Of a DNA stretch of 64,000 nt, positions 1 to 8,854 are shown piece by piece. How positions within the stretch are numbered: the stretch's first letter is position 1; every line of letters begins with the position of its first letter. The notes under the pieces are model-generated. The model searched no databases. It was given only the letters and a program-made list of their open reading frames with translations, and had not been told where the DNA came from. The stretch is from NCBI RefSeq assembly GCF_003610895.1, contig NZ_MCAS01000017.1, forward strand, positions 1 to 64,000, given 5' to 3'. A program made the position numbers and the translations under genes. Source of the stretch: Paraburkholderia fungorum (GTDB lineage Bacteria; Pseudomonadota; Gammaproteobacteria; Burkholderiales; Burkholderiaceae).

Positions 1-13
1 GCAGAGGAATCAA

Positions 14-1099
14 ATGAGCAGCACTGACGCAGCGATTGTCGACGCACGGCCGGCAATCGGATTTTTCGAGCGTTACCTGACGGTCTGGGTTGCGCTCTGC
101 ATCGTGGGCGGCATCCTGGTCGGGCAGGTATTTCCCCAGCTCTTCCAGGCAATTGGCCGCATGGAAGTGGCTCAGGTGAATCTTCCGGTCGGCGTGCTGA
201 TCTGGGTGATGATCATCCCGATGCTGGTCAAGATAGATTTTTCCGCGATGACCCAGGTTAAGAGCCAATGGCGCGGCATTGGCGTCACGCTATTCGTGAA
301 CTGGTTCGTCAAGCCATTCTCGATGGCATTGCTCGGCTGGATTTTCATCCGCCATGTGTTCGCGCCGTGGCTTCCCACCGGCCAGCTCGACAGCTATATC
401 GCCGGCTTGATCCTGCTGGCCGCAGCCCCCTGCACGGCGATGGTGTTCGTGTGGTCGCAACTCTGCAAAGGCGATCCGTACTTCACGTTATCGCAAGTGG
501 CGCTCAACGACTCCATCATGATCGTTGCCTTTGCACCGCTCGTCGCGCTGCTGCTCGGCCTGTCGGCGATTACGGTGCCGTGGGATACGTTGATCATTTC
601 AGTTGTCCTGTACATCGTCATCCCCGTCATCCTCGCCCAGTTGTTGCGACGACATCTGCTGACCAGAGGCGAAACGTATTTCCGACAAGCGGTCGCGCAC
701 CTTGGTCCGTATTCGATCAGCGCATTGCTCGCGACACTGGTGCTGCTGTTTGCGTTTCAGGGGCAGGCGATCGTCAAGGAACCGCTGGTTATCGCCATGC
801 TCGCGGTGCCGATCCTGATACAGGTGTTTTTCAATTCTGGCCTCGCGTACCTCCTGAATCGGCGTCTCGGCGTCGCGCACTGTGTTGCCGGCCCTTCCAG
901 TCTGATCGGCGCCAGTAACTTCTTTGAGCTGGCGGTCGCCACGGCAATCAGTCTGTTCGGCTTCCATTCCGGAGCAGCCCTGGCAACGGTGGTAGGCGTG
1001 CTGATCGAAGTGCCGGTCATGCTGTTCGTCGTTGGCATGGTCAACCGTTCCCAGCACTGGTACGAAGCGAATCACAGCACCAAGGGACAACCGTTATGA
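14..1099 (+). CDS. arsB: ACR3-family arsenite efflux permease
   Basis: Inner-membrane pump that exports arsenite, As(III). The 361-residue protein has about ten hydrophobic segments and the ACR3 hallmark AAPCTAMVF, in which Cys140 corresponds to the conserved cysteine needed for arsenite transport in this family. Its length is normal for ACR3. An AGAGGA ribosome site precedes the ATG. The stop overlaps the arsC start (ATGA), so the two are translationally coupled, and arsH follows. The operon's ArsR repressor is not in the window and probably lies upstream of base 1. The permease is often named acr3; E. coli-type ArsB is an unrelated family. Confidence 0.93.
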   Translation: MSSTDAAIVDARPAIGFFERYLTVWVALCIVGGILVGQVFPQLFQAIGRMEVAQVNLPVGVLIWVMIIPMLVKIDFSAMTQVKSQWRGIGVTLFVNWFVKPFSMALLGWIFIRHVFAPWLPTGQLDSYIAGLILLAAAPCTAMVFVWSQLCKGDPYFTLSQVALNDSIMIVAFAPLVALLLGLSAITVPWDTLIISVVLYIVIPVILAQLLRRHLLTRGETYFRQAVAHLGPYSISALLATLVLLFAFQGQAIVKEPLVIAMLAVPILIQVFFNSGLAYLLNRRLGVAHCVAGPSSLIGASNFFELAVATAISLFGFHSGAALATVVGVLIEVPVMLFVVGMVNRSQHWYEANHSTKGQPL

Positions 1100-1518
1100 A
1101 CGTCACGATCTATCACAACCCCGATTGCGGCACGTCGCGCAACACGCTGGCCATGATCCGCAATGCCGGGATTGAGCCGGAAGTCATCGAGTATCTGAAG
1201 AACCCGCCTGATCGCGCTACGCTGAAGAGTCTGATCGAACGCGCGGGCCTCACCGTGCGCGCCACGCTGCGCGAAAAGGGCACGCCGTATGCCGAACTCG
1301 GCCTCGCGGAAACATCTTTAAGCGATGAGCAGTTGCTCGACGCGATGATGGAACATCCGATCCTGATTAACCGCCCGTTTGTCGCCACACCGCTTGGTGT
1401 GCGCCTGTGCCGGCCCTCGGAGCTGGTGCTCGACATCCTGCCTGCTGCACAGAAAGGCTCATTCACGAAAGAAGATGGCGAGCAGGTGGTCGATAGCGAA
1501 GGAAAAAGGCTTCTCTAA
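1096..1518 (+). CDS. arsC: arsenate reductase, glutaredoxin-coupled ArsC
   Basis: Cytoplasmic reductase converting arsenate to arsenite, the substrate of the pump encoded just upstream. The 140-residue protein starts with the family signature YHNPDCGTSRN, where Cys11 is the arsenate-attacking cysteine. The RPFVATPLGVRLCRP segment carries the arginines that stabilise the cysteine adduct. Length matches the E. coli R773 ArsC class, which uses glutathione and glutaredoxin. It overlaps the genes on both sides by 1 to 4 bases, so the three ars genes form one tight operon. Confidence 0.95.
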   Translation: MNVTIYHNPDCGTSRNTLAMIRNAGIEPEVIEYLKNPPDRATLKSLIERAGLTVRATLREKGTPYAELGLAETSLSDEQLLDAMMEHPILINRPFVATPLGVRLCRPSELVLDILPAAQKGSFTKEDGEQVVDSEGKRLL

Positions 1519-2291
1519 TGACGCAAAACATTCCGAACATCAGCGCCCCGCATCTGGACACCCCTGATCTGCAGAAGCTGGACGCACGCGCGGCTTCGCA
1601 ACACGCTCCGAGAATCCTGTTGCTGTTCGGCTCGTTGCGTGCGACCTCATACAGCCGGCTTCTCTCGCTCGAAGCCGAACGCATCTTGCGTCACTTCGGT
1701 GCGGAAACACGGGTCTTCGATCCGCACGGCCTGCCGCTGGTGGACAGCGTGCCGGCCGATCATCCGAAGGTGGTCGAACTGCGCAAGCTCTCGGAATGGT
1801 CGGAGGGGCACGTATGGTGCAGCCCGGAACGTCACGGAACCCTGACGGCGGTCTTCAAGAACCAGATCGACTGGCTGCCGCTTGAAAGCGGCGGCGTCCG
1901 CCCCACGCAAGGCCGCACGCTTGCGGTGATGCAGGTGTGCGGCGGTTCGCAATCGTTCAACGCCGTGAACGCACTGCGCATTCTCGGCCGGTGGATGCGT
2001 ATGGTGACGATCCCCAATCAGTCATCAGTGGCAAAGGCCTGGCGGGAGTTCGACGCGAACGGCCGGATGAAACCCTCGGCATATTACGACCGCGTCGTCG
2101 ACGTGATGGAAGAACTGTACAAGTTCACGCTGCTTGTGCGTGACCGCTCGGACTACCTGACCGATCGCTACAGTGAACGGAAAGAAGCGCACCCGGAGCT
2201 CGCAGCGACACCAGCAGTCCAATGGCCCGCCTGGGACACTTCCGTCGCGGATTCGTCGAGCGGCGGCGCGGGTTCGACGACGCAGCCCTGA
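1518..2291 (+). CDS. arsH: ArsH, NADPH-dependent FMN reductase
   Basis: Flavoprotein of the ArsH family, which oxidises trivalent organoarsenicals and can reduce other substrates with NADPH. The 257-residue protein has a flavodoxin-like fold: the FMN phosphate loop reads GSLRATSYSR at about residues 38-47, and the SPERHGTLTAVFKNQIDWLP segment is typical of ArsH. It is the third gene of the ars operon; its ATG overlaps the arsC stop. The 44-base gap to the convergent LysR gene shows no clear terminator. Confidence 0.92.
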   Translation: MTQNIPNISAPHLDTPDLQKLDARAASQHAPRILLLFGSLRATSYSRLLSLEAERILRHFGAETRVFDPHGLPLVDSVPADHPKVVELRKLSEWSEGHVWCSPERHGTLTAVFKNQIDWLPLESGGVRPTQGRTLAVMQVCGGSQSFNAVNALRILGRWMRMVTIPNQSSVAKAWREFDANGRMKPSAYYDRVVDVMEELYKFTLLVRDRSDYLTDRYSERKEAHPELAATPAVQWPAWDTSVADSSSGGAGSTTQP

Positions 2292-2334
2292 CCGATCCAA
2301 CCGGGCCCCGCCAGCTCTTCTGCTAACGGACCGC

Positions 2335-3204
2335 TCACGCAAACTGGGGACCGAAACGTGTTGCAATGTGTTCGCTCGAATCGAATAGTTCGCGCAGAGT
2401 CGGACTCGTACAACCGGGTTGCACGTAAAGATAGAACGCGACTTCCGGCAGGCGCGGCAAACCATCCGCTTCAGTCAACACGCGCATATTCGCGTCGAGC
2501 AATTCGGTCGTTCGGGCAGTCACGCCCAAGCCGGCGCTAATGGCCGCCTTGATCCCCACGAGCGTCGGCGAGATATAGCTGGTTCGCCACAGGATCTGGC
2601 GTGCGTCGAGACACGAGGTCGACACCTGGCGAAACAGGCTCAGTTCGTCGGCCATCACCAAGGGCACGGGTGCGGTTGCGTCAAAGATGAAATCCTCCGC
2701 ACAGATCCATACCATCGGCGAGGTGCGCAACTTGATCCCCGGGAACGCATCGTCATAGCGCGTGGAAATCGCCAGATCCAGTTCCTTGTCGCGCAGCGCA
2801 TCCATCAGAAACGGGCTGCGGCCTACGTTGATCTCCATCTGCAACTCGGGCGAGAGCTTCGACAGACGCCGCAGCAGATTCGGCAGGATCGAATCCGCCA
2901 CGTCGTGCGGCGAGCCGATGCGGATTTTCTCGATGGGCCCGCGTGTCTGTATCACCTGCACCGCCTGGTCGTTCAACGCCAGGATCTTATGCGCGTAGGC
3001 CATCAGCCGTGTGCCGTCGGGCGTCATCGACTTGTGCCGCCCACGCTTTTCGAATAGCGCACATCCCATTTCCTGCTCAAGCCGCTGCATCTGTTGCGTC
3101 ACGGCGGACTGCGTGCGGCCCACCTTCTCGGCCGCCGCCGCGAAGGTTTCATGCTGTGCAATCGCCATGAAAGTGCGCAACAGATCGATATCGAGGTTTC
3201 GCAT
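2335..3204 (-). CDS. LysR-type regulator of the adjacent sulfur-amino-acid cluster
   Basis: Transcription factor of 289 residues. The N-terminal winged HTH is at residues 1-60 (DLLRTFMAIAQHETF, then RTQSAVTQQMQRLE), followed by a periplasmic-binding-protein-like effector domain. It converges on arsH and diverges from the ABC-transporter operon, the usual arrangement for a LysR protein and its target, so I assign it to that cluster and not to arsenic resistance. The shared upstream region 3205-3396 is AT-rich near 3225-3260 and contains TTAA repeats ten bases apart that could be an operator. Effector unknown. Confidence 0.9.
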   Translation of the reverse strand: MRNLDIDLLRTFMAIAQHETFAAAAEKVGRTQSAVTQQMQRLEQEMGCALFEKRGRHKSMTPDGTRLMAYAHKILALNDQAVQVIQTRGPIEKIRIGSPHDVADSILPNLLRRLSKLSPELQMEINVGRSPFLMDALRDKELDLAISTRYDDAFPGIKLRTSPMVWICAEDFIFDATAPVPLVMADELSLFRQVSTSCLDARQILWRTSYISPTLVGIKAAISAGLGVTARTTELLDANMRVLTEADGLPRLPEVAFYLYVQPGCTSPTLRELFDSSEHIATRFGPQFA

Positions 3205-3396
3205 CGCCCACTTCGCTCACTTCAGAATTCTTAATGTTTTCGCGTTAAAAATTAAATTGTTGCCCTTCATTCTCGCGATAACCTGCTCGACACTCAAGCA
3301 ATATTTAAGGGATTGGCAATAACGTCGGCACGCCACGGTAACCCCGTGTGGCGCCGAACCGGGGAATCAGCTTCATTCAATCGGAGACGAAAGACC

Positions 3397-4221
3397 ATGT
3401 GGCAACAAAAACTGGCTGTCCTTATCTTCACAACGACTGCCATTGCCGGCGTCGCGCGGGCCGACGCGCTGGCCGACATCAAGGCGCGCGGCACGCTTGT
3501 GTGCGGTACGCAGAATGCCAGCGAACCTTATGCCTTCCCCGATACCGCCACGCGACAGACCGTCGGCTTCGATGTCGATGTTTGCCGCGCGCTCGCGCAG
3601 GGCCTCGGCGTAAAGCTCGACCAGCGCGCGCTCTCGACCGACGCGCGCATCGCCGAACTCAAGACACATCGCGTGGACCTGCTGGCCGCCGCCATGGCGT
3701 GGATGCCGGCGCGTGCAACGCAGGTCGACTTCAGTGACCAGTACTTCGTCGCGCCAATTCGTGTGCTCGTGCGTGCCGATTCGCCAATCCAGACGCTCAC
3801 GCAGCTCGCGGGCAAGAAGATCGCCGCATCCGAAGGATCGAGTTCGGCGGCGGTCGCGGTGACACGCCTGCCCGACTCGAACCTGCTGACCTTTCACGAC
3901 ATCTCCTCCGCCTATCTGGCGCTGCAACAGCACAAGGTCGACGGTCTGGTCGCCGGTCAACTGATCCTTGCGCGCTTTGCCAACGAGGCGGCACAGAACC
4001 ACGGCCAGCAGTATCGGCTGCTCGCCAGCCCGGTGTTCGAGGAGCGCTGGGGCGTGGTGATGAACAAGAACGAACCGGCCTTGATGGCGGCCGTCAACAA
4101 GATCCTTCTCGACTACGACAGAACCAACGGCCTGCAGACGAGCTTCGACAAGTGGCTGGGCACGAACTCCGTTTATAAGTTCACGCGCGACTACAAGGTC
4201 GAGCCCATCAAGGCACAGTGA
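3397..4221 (+). CDS. amino-acid ABC transporter substrate-binding protein
   Basis: Periplasmic receptor of a polar amino-acid importer (SBP_bac_3 family), 274 residues. The start chosen at 3397 follows GGAGACGA and leaves a clean signal peptide (MWQQKLAVL then a hydrophobic run ending VARA-DA); an in-frame ATG at 3313 would put extra residues before the signal. Mature sequence begins with the family pattern GTLVCGTQ..PYAFPD and continues with GFDVDVCRALAQ. Two permeases and an ATPase follow. Context of a cysteine-dioxygenase-like protein, rhodanese and cystathionine lyase suggests a sulfur amino acid such as cystine, but the ligand is not proven. Confidence 0.9.
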   Translation: MWQQKLAVLIFTTTAIAGVARADALADIKARGTLVCGTQNASEPYAFPDTATRQTVGFDVDVCRALAQGLGVKLDQRALSTDARIAELKTHRVDLLAAAMAWMPARATQVDFSDQYFVAPIRVLVRADSPIQTLTQLAGKKIAASEGSSSAAVAVTRLPDSNLLTFHDISSAYLALQQHKVDGLVAGQLILARFANEAAQNHGQQYRLLASPVFEERWGVVMNKNEPALMAAVNKILLDYDRTNGLQTSFDKWLGTNSVYKFTRDYKVEPIKAQ

Positions 4222-4231
4222 TTCCACGACA

Positions 4232-4924
4232 ATGTTCGATCTCTCGTTCCTTCTCGACGACGGCTACCTGACGCTGTTGCGAAACGGCGTGCTGACCACG
4301 GTGCGCCTGTTCGTCGTCTCGGGTCTGATGGCAAGCGCGATCGGTATCGTACTCGCCACGCTGCGCGCGCTGCCGATTCGCTTCTGCAAGGCGCTTGTCG
4401 TGGTGATCGTCGAATACCACCGCAATGTGCCCGTGCTGGTGCAGATTCTCGTGTGGTATTTCGGCGTGCCACAGATCCTGCCCGAACCGCTCAAGCTATG
4501 GATCAACGCGGGCAATACCGAGTTCTTTCTCGCCGCCGTCGCGCTCTCGCTGAACTCGGGCGCGTTCGTCTCCGAGGACATCCGCTCCGGGCTTCGCGCC
4601 ATACCCTATACCCAGCAGGAAGCCGCCTGGTCAATCGGCCTCACGTATCTGCAGTCATTGCGCTACGTGATCCTGCCGCAGGGCATCAGGGCCGCGCTGC
4701 CGGCGCTGCTCAACCAGGCGCTGCTGTTGTTCAAGAACAGTTCGCTGGCAATGGCCATCGGCGTGCACGAACTGCTCTATCGCACCAAGCAGATCGACAA
4801 CCTCACGTTCCGCACCTTCGACATCTTCCTGGTCGCCACCGTTCTGTACCTGATCGGCACGCTGGCACTGATGGCGCTTTCGGAACACTTTGTCAATCGC
4901 CGCACGGCGCCCACAGGAGTTTGA
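4232..4924 (+). CDS. amino-acid ABC transporter permease, first subunit
   Basis: Inner-membrane permease of the HisM/GlnP type, 230 residues, about five membrane spans. The EAA loop that contacts the ATPase is visible as QEAAWSIGLTYLQSLRYVILPQ near residues 129-150. It starts 10 bases after the binding-protein gene and is followed at once by a second permease, so the pair probably forms a heterodimeric channel. The ribosome site is weak, consistent with coupling to the upstream gene. Confidence 0.92.
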   Translation: MFDLSFLLDDGYLTLLRNGVLTTVRLFVVSGLMASAIGIVLATLRALPIRFCKALVVVIVEYHRNVPVLVQILVWYFGVPQILPEPLKLWINAGNTEFFLAAVALSLNSGAFVSEDIRSGLRAIPYTQQEAAWSIGLTYLQSLRYVILPQGIRAALPALLNQALLLFKNSSLAMAIGVHELLYRTKQIDNLTFRTFDIFLVATVLYLIGTLALMALSEHFVNRRTAPTGV

Positions 4925-4928
4925 GGTC

Positions 4929-5621
4929 ATGTTCGACATCCTGCATGACCACCTGGCGCTGTTCCTTGTCGGCGCATGGCCAAACGGCCCGCTTGGCGGC
5001 GTGGCAAGCACGCTGATCCTCGCGGCGCTCGGGCTCGTCGCGTCGTTTCCGCTCGCGATCGCCATCGGCATGGCGCAAGTCTCGCCGTGGCGCTGGCTGC
5101 GCGTCTGTGCCGGCGTATGGACGCGCCTCGTGCGCGGCATCCCGCTGCTGCTGATCATCTTCTGGGCGTATTTCGCCGTACCGCTGCTGGTCGGCGCCGA
5201 AGTCTCGGCCTTCACCACCGCGGTGTGCGCGATCATCGTCTACGAGAGCGCATTTCTCGCGCAGATCGTGCGGGCCGGCCTCGAGAGCCTGCCGCGCGGC
5301 CAGATGGAGTCGGCGCGCTCGAACGGCTTGTCATGGCTGCAGAGCATGCGCTATGTGCAGTTGCCCCAGGCGCTCACGAACATGCTCCCGTCGATCGTGA
5401 ATCAGTCCGTCTCGATCATCAAGGCGACGTCGCTCGCCTACGTGATCGGCGTGCCTGAACTCACCTATTCGGCGGCCCAGGTGAATACGATCACGCTGAC
5501 CAAGCCCTTGCAAACCTTCCTGGTGCTCGCCGCTTTCTATTTCGTGCTGTGCTTCGCAATCTCCCGTTTCGCCGGGTGGCTGGAGCGCCGCGTCGCCCGT
5601 CATCGCATCGGGCTCGCGTAA
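4929..5621 (+). CDS. amino-acid ABC transporter permease, second subunit
   Basis: Partner permease of the gene just upstream, 230 residues, same fold. The EAA loop is QMESARSNGLSWLQSMRYVQLPQ. The start at 4929 is preferred over the in-frame ATG at 4890 because AGGAGTTTGAGG lies just before it and the family N-terminus (MFDILHDHLA) fits there; it is four bases beyond the stop of the first permease. The ATPase gene follows after 18 bases. Confidence 0.92.
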   Translation: MFDILHDHLALFLVGAWPNGPLGGVASTLILAALGLVASFPLAIAIGMAQVSPWRWLRVCAGVWTRLVRGIPLLLIIFWAYFAVPLLVGAEVSAFTTAVCAIIVYESAFLAQIVRAGLESLPRGQMESARSNGLSWLQSMRYVQLPQALTNMLPSIVNQSVSIIKATSLAYVIGVPELTYSAAQVNTITLTKPLQTFLVLAAFYFVLCFAISRFAGWLERRVARHRIGLA

Positions 5622-5639
5622 TCAGGAGACCTCTACACC

Positions 5640-6395
5640 ATGCTCGCATTCGAGAACGTAAACAAGTATTACGGCACCTACCACGTGCTCAAGGGCATCG
5701 ACGCAAAGATCAGCCGAGGCGAAGTTGTCGTCGTGTGCGGTCCGTCAGGGTCCGGAAAATCGACGCTGATCCGCACCGTGACGCGCCTCGAAGCAATCCA
5801 GAGCGGACGCATCCTGTTCGAGGGGCGCGACGTCACCGCGCGTGAGAGCAACGTCAACCAGTTGCGGGCGCGAATTGGTTTTGTGTTCCAGAGCTTCAAC
5901 CTGTTCCAGAACCTCTCCGTGCGGCAAAACCTCATTCTCGGGCCGACCAAGGTACTCGGCATGTCGCGCGACGCGGCCATCGCTCAGGCTGAGACGCTGC
6001 TCGCCAAGGTCGGGCTTGCCAACAAGATCGACGCGATGCCGGCCAACCTCTCCGGCGGCCAGCAGCAGCGGGTGGCCATTGCCAGGGCACTGGCGATGAA
6101 ACCGCCGCTCATGCTGTTCGACGAACCGACCAGTGCGCTCGATCCGGAGATGGTGCAGGAAGTGCTGCAGGTAATGCGTTCGCTTGCCGACGAAGGCATG
6201 ACGATGATGATCGTCACCCACGAGATGGGCTTCGCACGGGAAGTCGCGAGCCGCGTCTGGTTCATGGACCAGGGCGAGCTGCTCGAAGACGCACCGCCTT
6301 CGCAGTTCTTCGACCGTCCCACCCATGCGCGCGCGCAGCGCTTTCTGCAGGACGTGCTGCGGCCCGCGCCTCACACTGCCAGCCTCGTCGATTGA
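5640..6395 (+). CDS. amino-acid ABC transporter ATP-binding protein
   Basis: Cytoplasmic ATPase of the GlnQ/HisP class, 251 residues. Walker A is GPSGSGKST near residue 39, the Q-loop lies in FVFQSFNLF, the ABC signature is LSGGQQQRVAIARAL, Walker B is LMLFDEPTSALDPE, and the switch histidine is in VTHEMGFA. All catalytic elements are intact. It completes the four-gene importer 3397-6395 and is followed 65 bases later by the cupin gene. Confidence 0.95.
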   Translation: MLAFENVNKYYGTYHVLKGIDAKISRGEVVVVCGPSGSGKSTLIRTVTRLEAIQSGRILFEGRDVTARESNVNQLRARIGFVFQSFNLFQNLSVRQNLILGPTKVLGMSRDAAIAQAETLLAKVGLANKIDAMPANLSGGQQQRVAIARALAMKPPLMLFDEPTSALDPEMVQEVLQVMRSLADEGMTMMIVTHEMGFAREVASRVWFMDQGELLEDAPPSQFFDRPTHARAQRFLQDVLRPAPHTASLVD

Positions 6396-6460
6396 ATCCT
6401 GATCGTCCCGACAACTTCACGCTTCATTTTTTTGCTCAATACCGTTCGGAGAATCCCCTC

Positions 6461-7057
6461 ATGTCCACGCCGTCCCTTCCTCAACAACGTCAGGCCGCCG
6501 TCGCCGCGTCCATTGCCGCCATGAAGACCACACTGGCACGCGAGGGCGAGACCCGCACCGCGCTGGCGGCCGTGCTCGAAGAGGTCAAGGCCCTCGCCGC
6601 ATACAGTACGTTCTGGCAGGACAGCGAATTTCCGCCGCCCGCCGAAGGCGAGCTGCAAGCGCGTTACCTGATTTCGGAGGACGCGAACCAGACCTACGCG
6701 CTGTACCTGAATGTCATGCGTCCCGGCAAGAAGATCACGCCGCACAACCATACGACGTGGGCCTGCATCGCCGCGGTGCAAGGGACGGAATACAACTACG
6801 TCTATCGCCGCACTGACGACGGCAGCACCCCCGGTGTCGGCACACTGGAGGTGGCCGACACCGTCGTCGTGGATCCGGGTCACGGCATCGCGCTCACGGC
6901 CGACGACATCCATGCCGTCGAGATCAAGGGCGATGCGCCGATCCGCCATCTCCACATGTACGGCCGCGCGCTCGAAACGCTGACCGAGCGCATCACATTC
7001 GATCTGACCACCGGCCGCTATCAGATCATGGACATCGGCGTCAAAACGCGCCGCTGA
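6461..7057 (+). CDS. cysteine-dioxygenase-type cupin protein
   Basis: Predicted iron-dependent thiol dioxygenase of the double-stranded beta-helix class, 198 residues. The metal motif is visible as PGKKITPHNHTTW (His-Asn-His), with HLHMYGRALE as a later candidate ligand. Cysteine dioxygenases turn cysteine into cysteine sulfinate; related enzymes act on 3-mercaptopropionate or other thiols, so the exact substrate is open. The start at 6461 follows GGAGAATCCCC; the in-frame ATG at 6392 overlaps the ATPase gene and would add an unlikely N-terminus. Position behind the importer supports a role in breaking down an imported sulfur compound. Confidence 0.82.
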   Translation: MSTPSLPQQRQAAVAASIAAMKTTLAREGETRTALAAVLEEVKALAAYSTFWQDSEFPPPAEGELQARYLISEDANQTYALYLNVMRPGKKITPHNHTTWACIAAVQGTEYNYVYRRTDDGSTPGVGTLEVADTVVVDPGHGIALTADDIHAVEIKGDAPIRHLHMYGRALETLTERITFDLTTGRYQIMDIGVKTRR

Positions 7058-7187
7058 TTCGCGCGCGTTCCGTGCGGCAGCGCTGCCGCGCCGGGACCCG
7101 CCTTACCTGACACACCCTGTTGCCGACCACCGCAGCGTTGCTCGCGGTGCGGCCCCGCTCATCCTTTCGATTCGCTCTCTTATCGTC

Positions 7188-8777
7188 ATGACATCGCTGG
7201 TTACCGCAAAAGATCTGAAAACCTGGCTGCACGACGGCGCCGAAATCGCGCTGTTCGATGTGCGCGAGCACGGCCAGTACGGCGAGGCCCACCTGTTCTA
7301 CGCCGTGCCCTTACCGTTCAGCCGGCTCGAGATCGACGCTCCGCGTCTCGCGCCGCGCCGCGCTGCACGCGTTGTCGTGTACGACGGCGACGGCACCGTG
7401 GCGTTCGAAGCCGCCGGACGTCTCGAAGCTCTCGGCTATACCAACGTGTTCGTGCTGCAGGACGGCACGCAAAGCTGGACGCGCGCGGGCTATGCGCTCT
7501 TCGCCGGCGTGAATGTGCGGTCCAAGGCTTTTGGCGAGCTTGTCGAAGCGGCCTTCCATACACCTCGTGTCACCGCGCGCGAACTCGCCGAGATGCGCGA
7601 TTCGGGCGCCGACGTCGTCATCGTCGACGGCCGCCCGGTCAACGAATACCTGAAGATGACGATTCCGTCGTCGATCTGCTGCCCCAACGGTGAGCTGGGT
7701 TACCGTATCCGCGAACTGGTGCCGAATCCTGAGACGCCCATCGTCGTCAATTGCGCCGGGCGCACGCGCAGCATCATCGGCGCGCAGACGCTGATCAACC
7801 TGGGCATTTCGAATCCTGTCATGGCGCTCGAGAACGGCACGCAAGGCTGGTTCCTCGAGGACTTCCCGCTTGAGCACGGCAGCACGCGCCGCTATCCCGA
7901 TGCGCTCACGCCCTCCGCGGTCGAAGGCATGCGACGCGCGAGTCATCAACTCGCCGAGCGCTTTGCCGTTCCCGAAATCGACCGTGACACCTTCGCGCGC
8001 TGGATCGCCGAAGGTACGCACAGCCTGTTCCTGTGCGACATCCGCACGCCGGAGGAATTTGCCGAGGGCAGCTTGCCCGGCGCGCAGCATACGCCGGGCG
8101 GCCAGTTGATTCAGGCGACCGATCAGTATGTCGGCGTACGTCACGCGCGTCTCGTTCTTTTCGATGCCGACGGTGTGCGCGCCGCCATTGTCGCCAGCTG
8201 GCTGCGCCTGATGGGGCACGACGCTTACGTATTGCGCGACGGTCTCGCGAGCGGGGCATCATTGCCGGTGCTCGCCGACGCCGTGCCGCCGGCATTGCCC
8301 CAAATCAGCGTCGAGGCCCTTGCCGACGCGTTGACGGCCGGAACGACGCAAGTCGTCGATCTGCGCCCGAGCATGGCCTACCGGTGCGCGCACGTGCCAG
8401 GCTCGACGTGGGCCATTCGCTCGCGCCCGCCTGCGTTCAGCGCCGGCCTTGATATTGTGCTGGTGGCCGACGACGAGCGCATCGCGGAACTCGCGGCCGC
8501 CGACTGGCGCCGGCATGCGCCGCATGGCAATGCCACCATCATGCTGCTGAGCGGCGGTCTTGCTGCGTGGACAGCGGCAGGTCGGCCCATCGAAACCACA
8601 CCCGAGCTGCCTCCGGATAGCGAATGCATCGATTACCTGTTCTTCGTGCACGACCGGCATGATGGAAACAAGGCGGCTGCCCGGCAATACCTTGCCTGGG
8701 AAACCGGGCTGCTCGCGCAACTCGATGCGCGGGAACTGGACGACTTCAAGATCGGTTCGCATACCGCAAAGGCGTAG
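7188..8777 (+). CDS. four-repeat rhodanese-like sulfurtransferase
   Basis: A 529-residue protein made of four rhodanese modules, roughly residues 1-110, 120-235, 260-365 and 375-470, each with the (F/L)(D)(V/I)R start of the fold (ALFDVREHGQY, VIVDGRPVNEY, FLCDIRTPEEF, VVDLRPSMAY). Only module 2 keeps an active-site cysteine, Cys189 in VNCAGRTRS; the matching loops of the others read VYDGDG, LFDADG and LVADDE. Single-domain rhodaneses are 100-140 residues and the classical tandem form about 280, so this is an expanded version. Sulfane-sulfur transfer fits its place between a thiol dioxygenase and cystathionine lyase. Confidence 0.9.
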   Translation: MTSLVTAKDLKTWLHDGAEIALFDVREHGQYGEAHLFYAVPLPFSRLEIDAPRLAPRRAARVVVYDGDGTVAFEAAGRLEALGYTNVFVLQDGTQSWTRAGYALFAGVNVRSKAFGELVEAAFHTPRVTARELAEMRDSGADVVIVDGRPVNEYLKMTIPSSICCPNGELGYRIRELVPNPETPIVVNCAGRTRSIIGAQTLINLGISNPVMALENGTQGWFLEDFPLEHGSTRRYPDALTPSAVEGMRRASHQLAERFAVPEIDRDTFARWIAEGTHSLFLCDIRTPEEFAEGSLPGAQHTPGGQLIQATDQYVGVRHARLVLFDADGVRAAIVASWLRLMGHDAYVLRDGLASGASLPVLADAVPPALPQISVEALADALTAGTTQVVDLRPSMAYRCAHVPGSTWAIRSRPPAFSAGLDIVLVADDERIAELAAADWRRHAPHGNATIMLLSGGLAAWTAAGRPIETTPELPPDSECIDYLFFVHDRHDGNKAAARQYLAWETGLLAQLDARELDDFKIGSHTAKA

Positions 8778-8854
8778 CCGTTGATCGCCACGGCGAACAC
8801 ATGAGATCGAATTTGCCGGACGCTCGACGTCCGGTCATCACAAGCGGAACCGAC

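Noticed and set aside
2335..3204. LysR gene as regulator of the arsenic operon
   Set aside because: It converges on arsH and diverges from the ABC operon. Ars operons are normally controlled by ArsR, expected upstream of the window.
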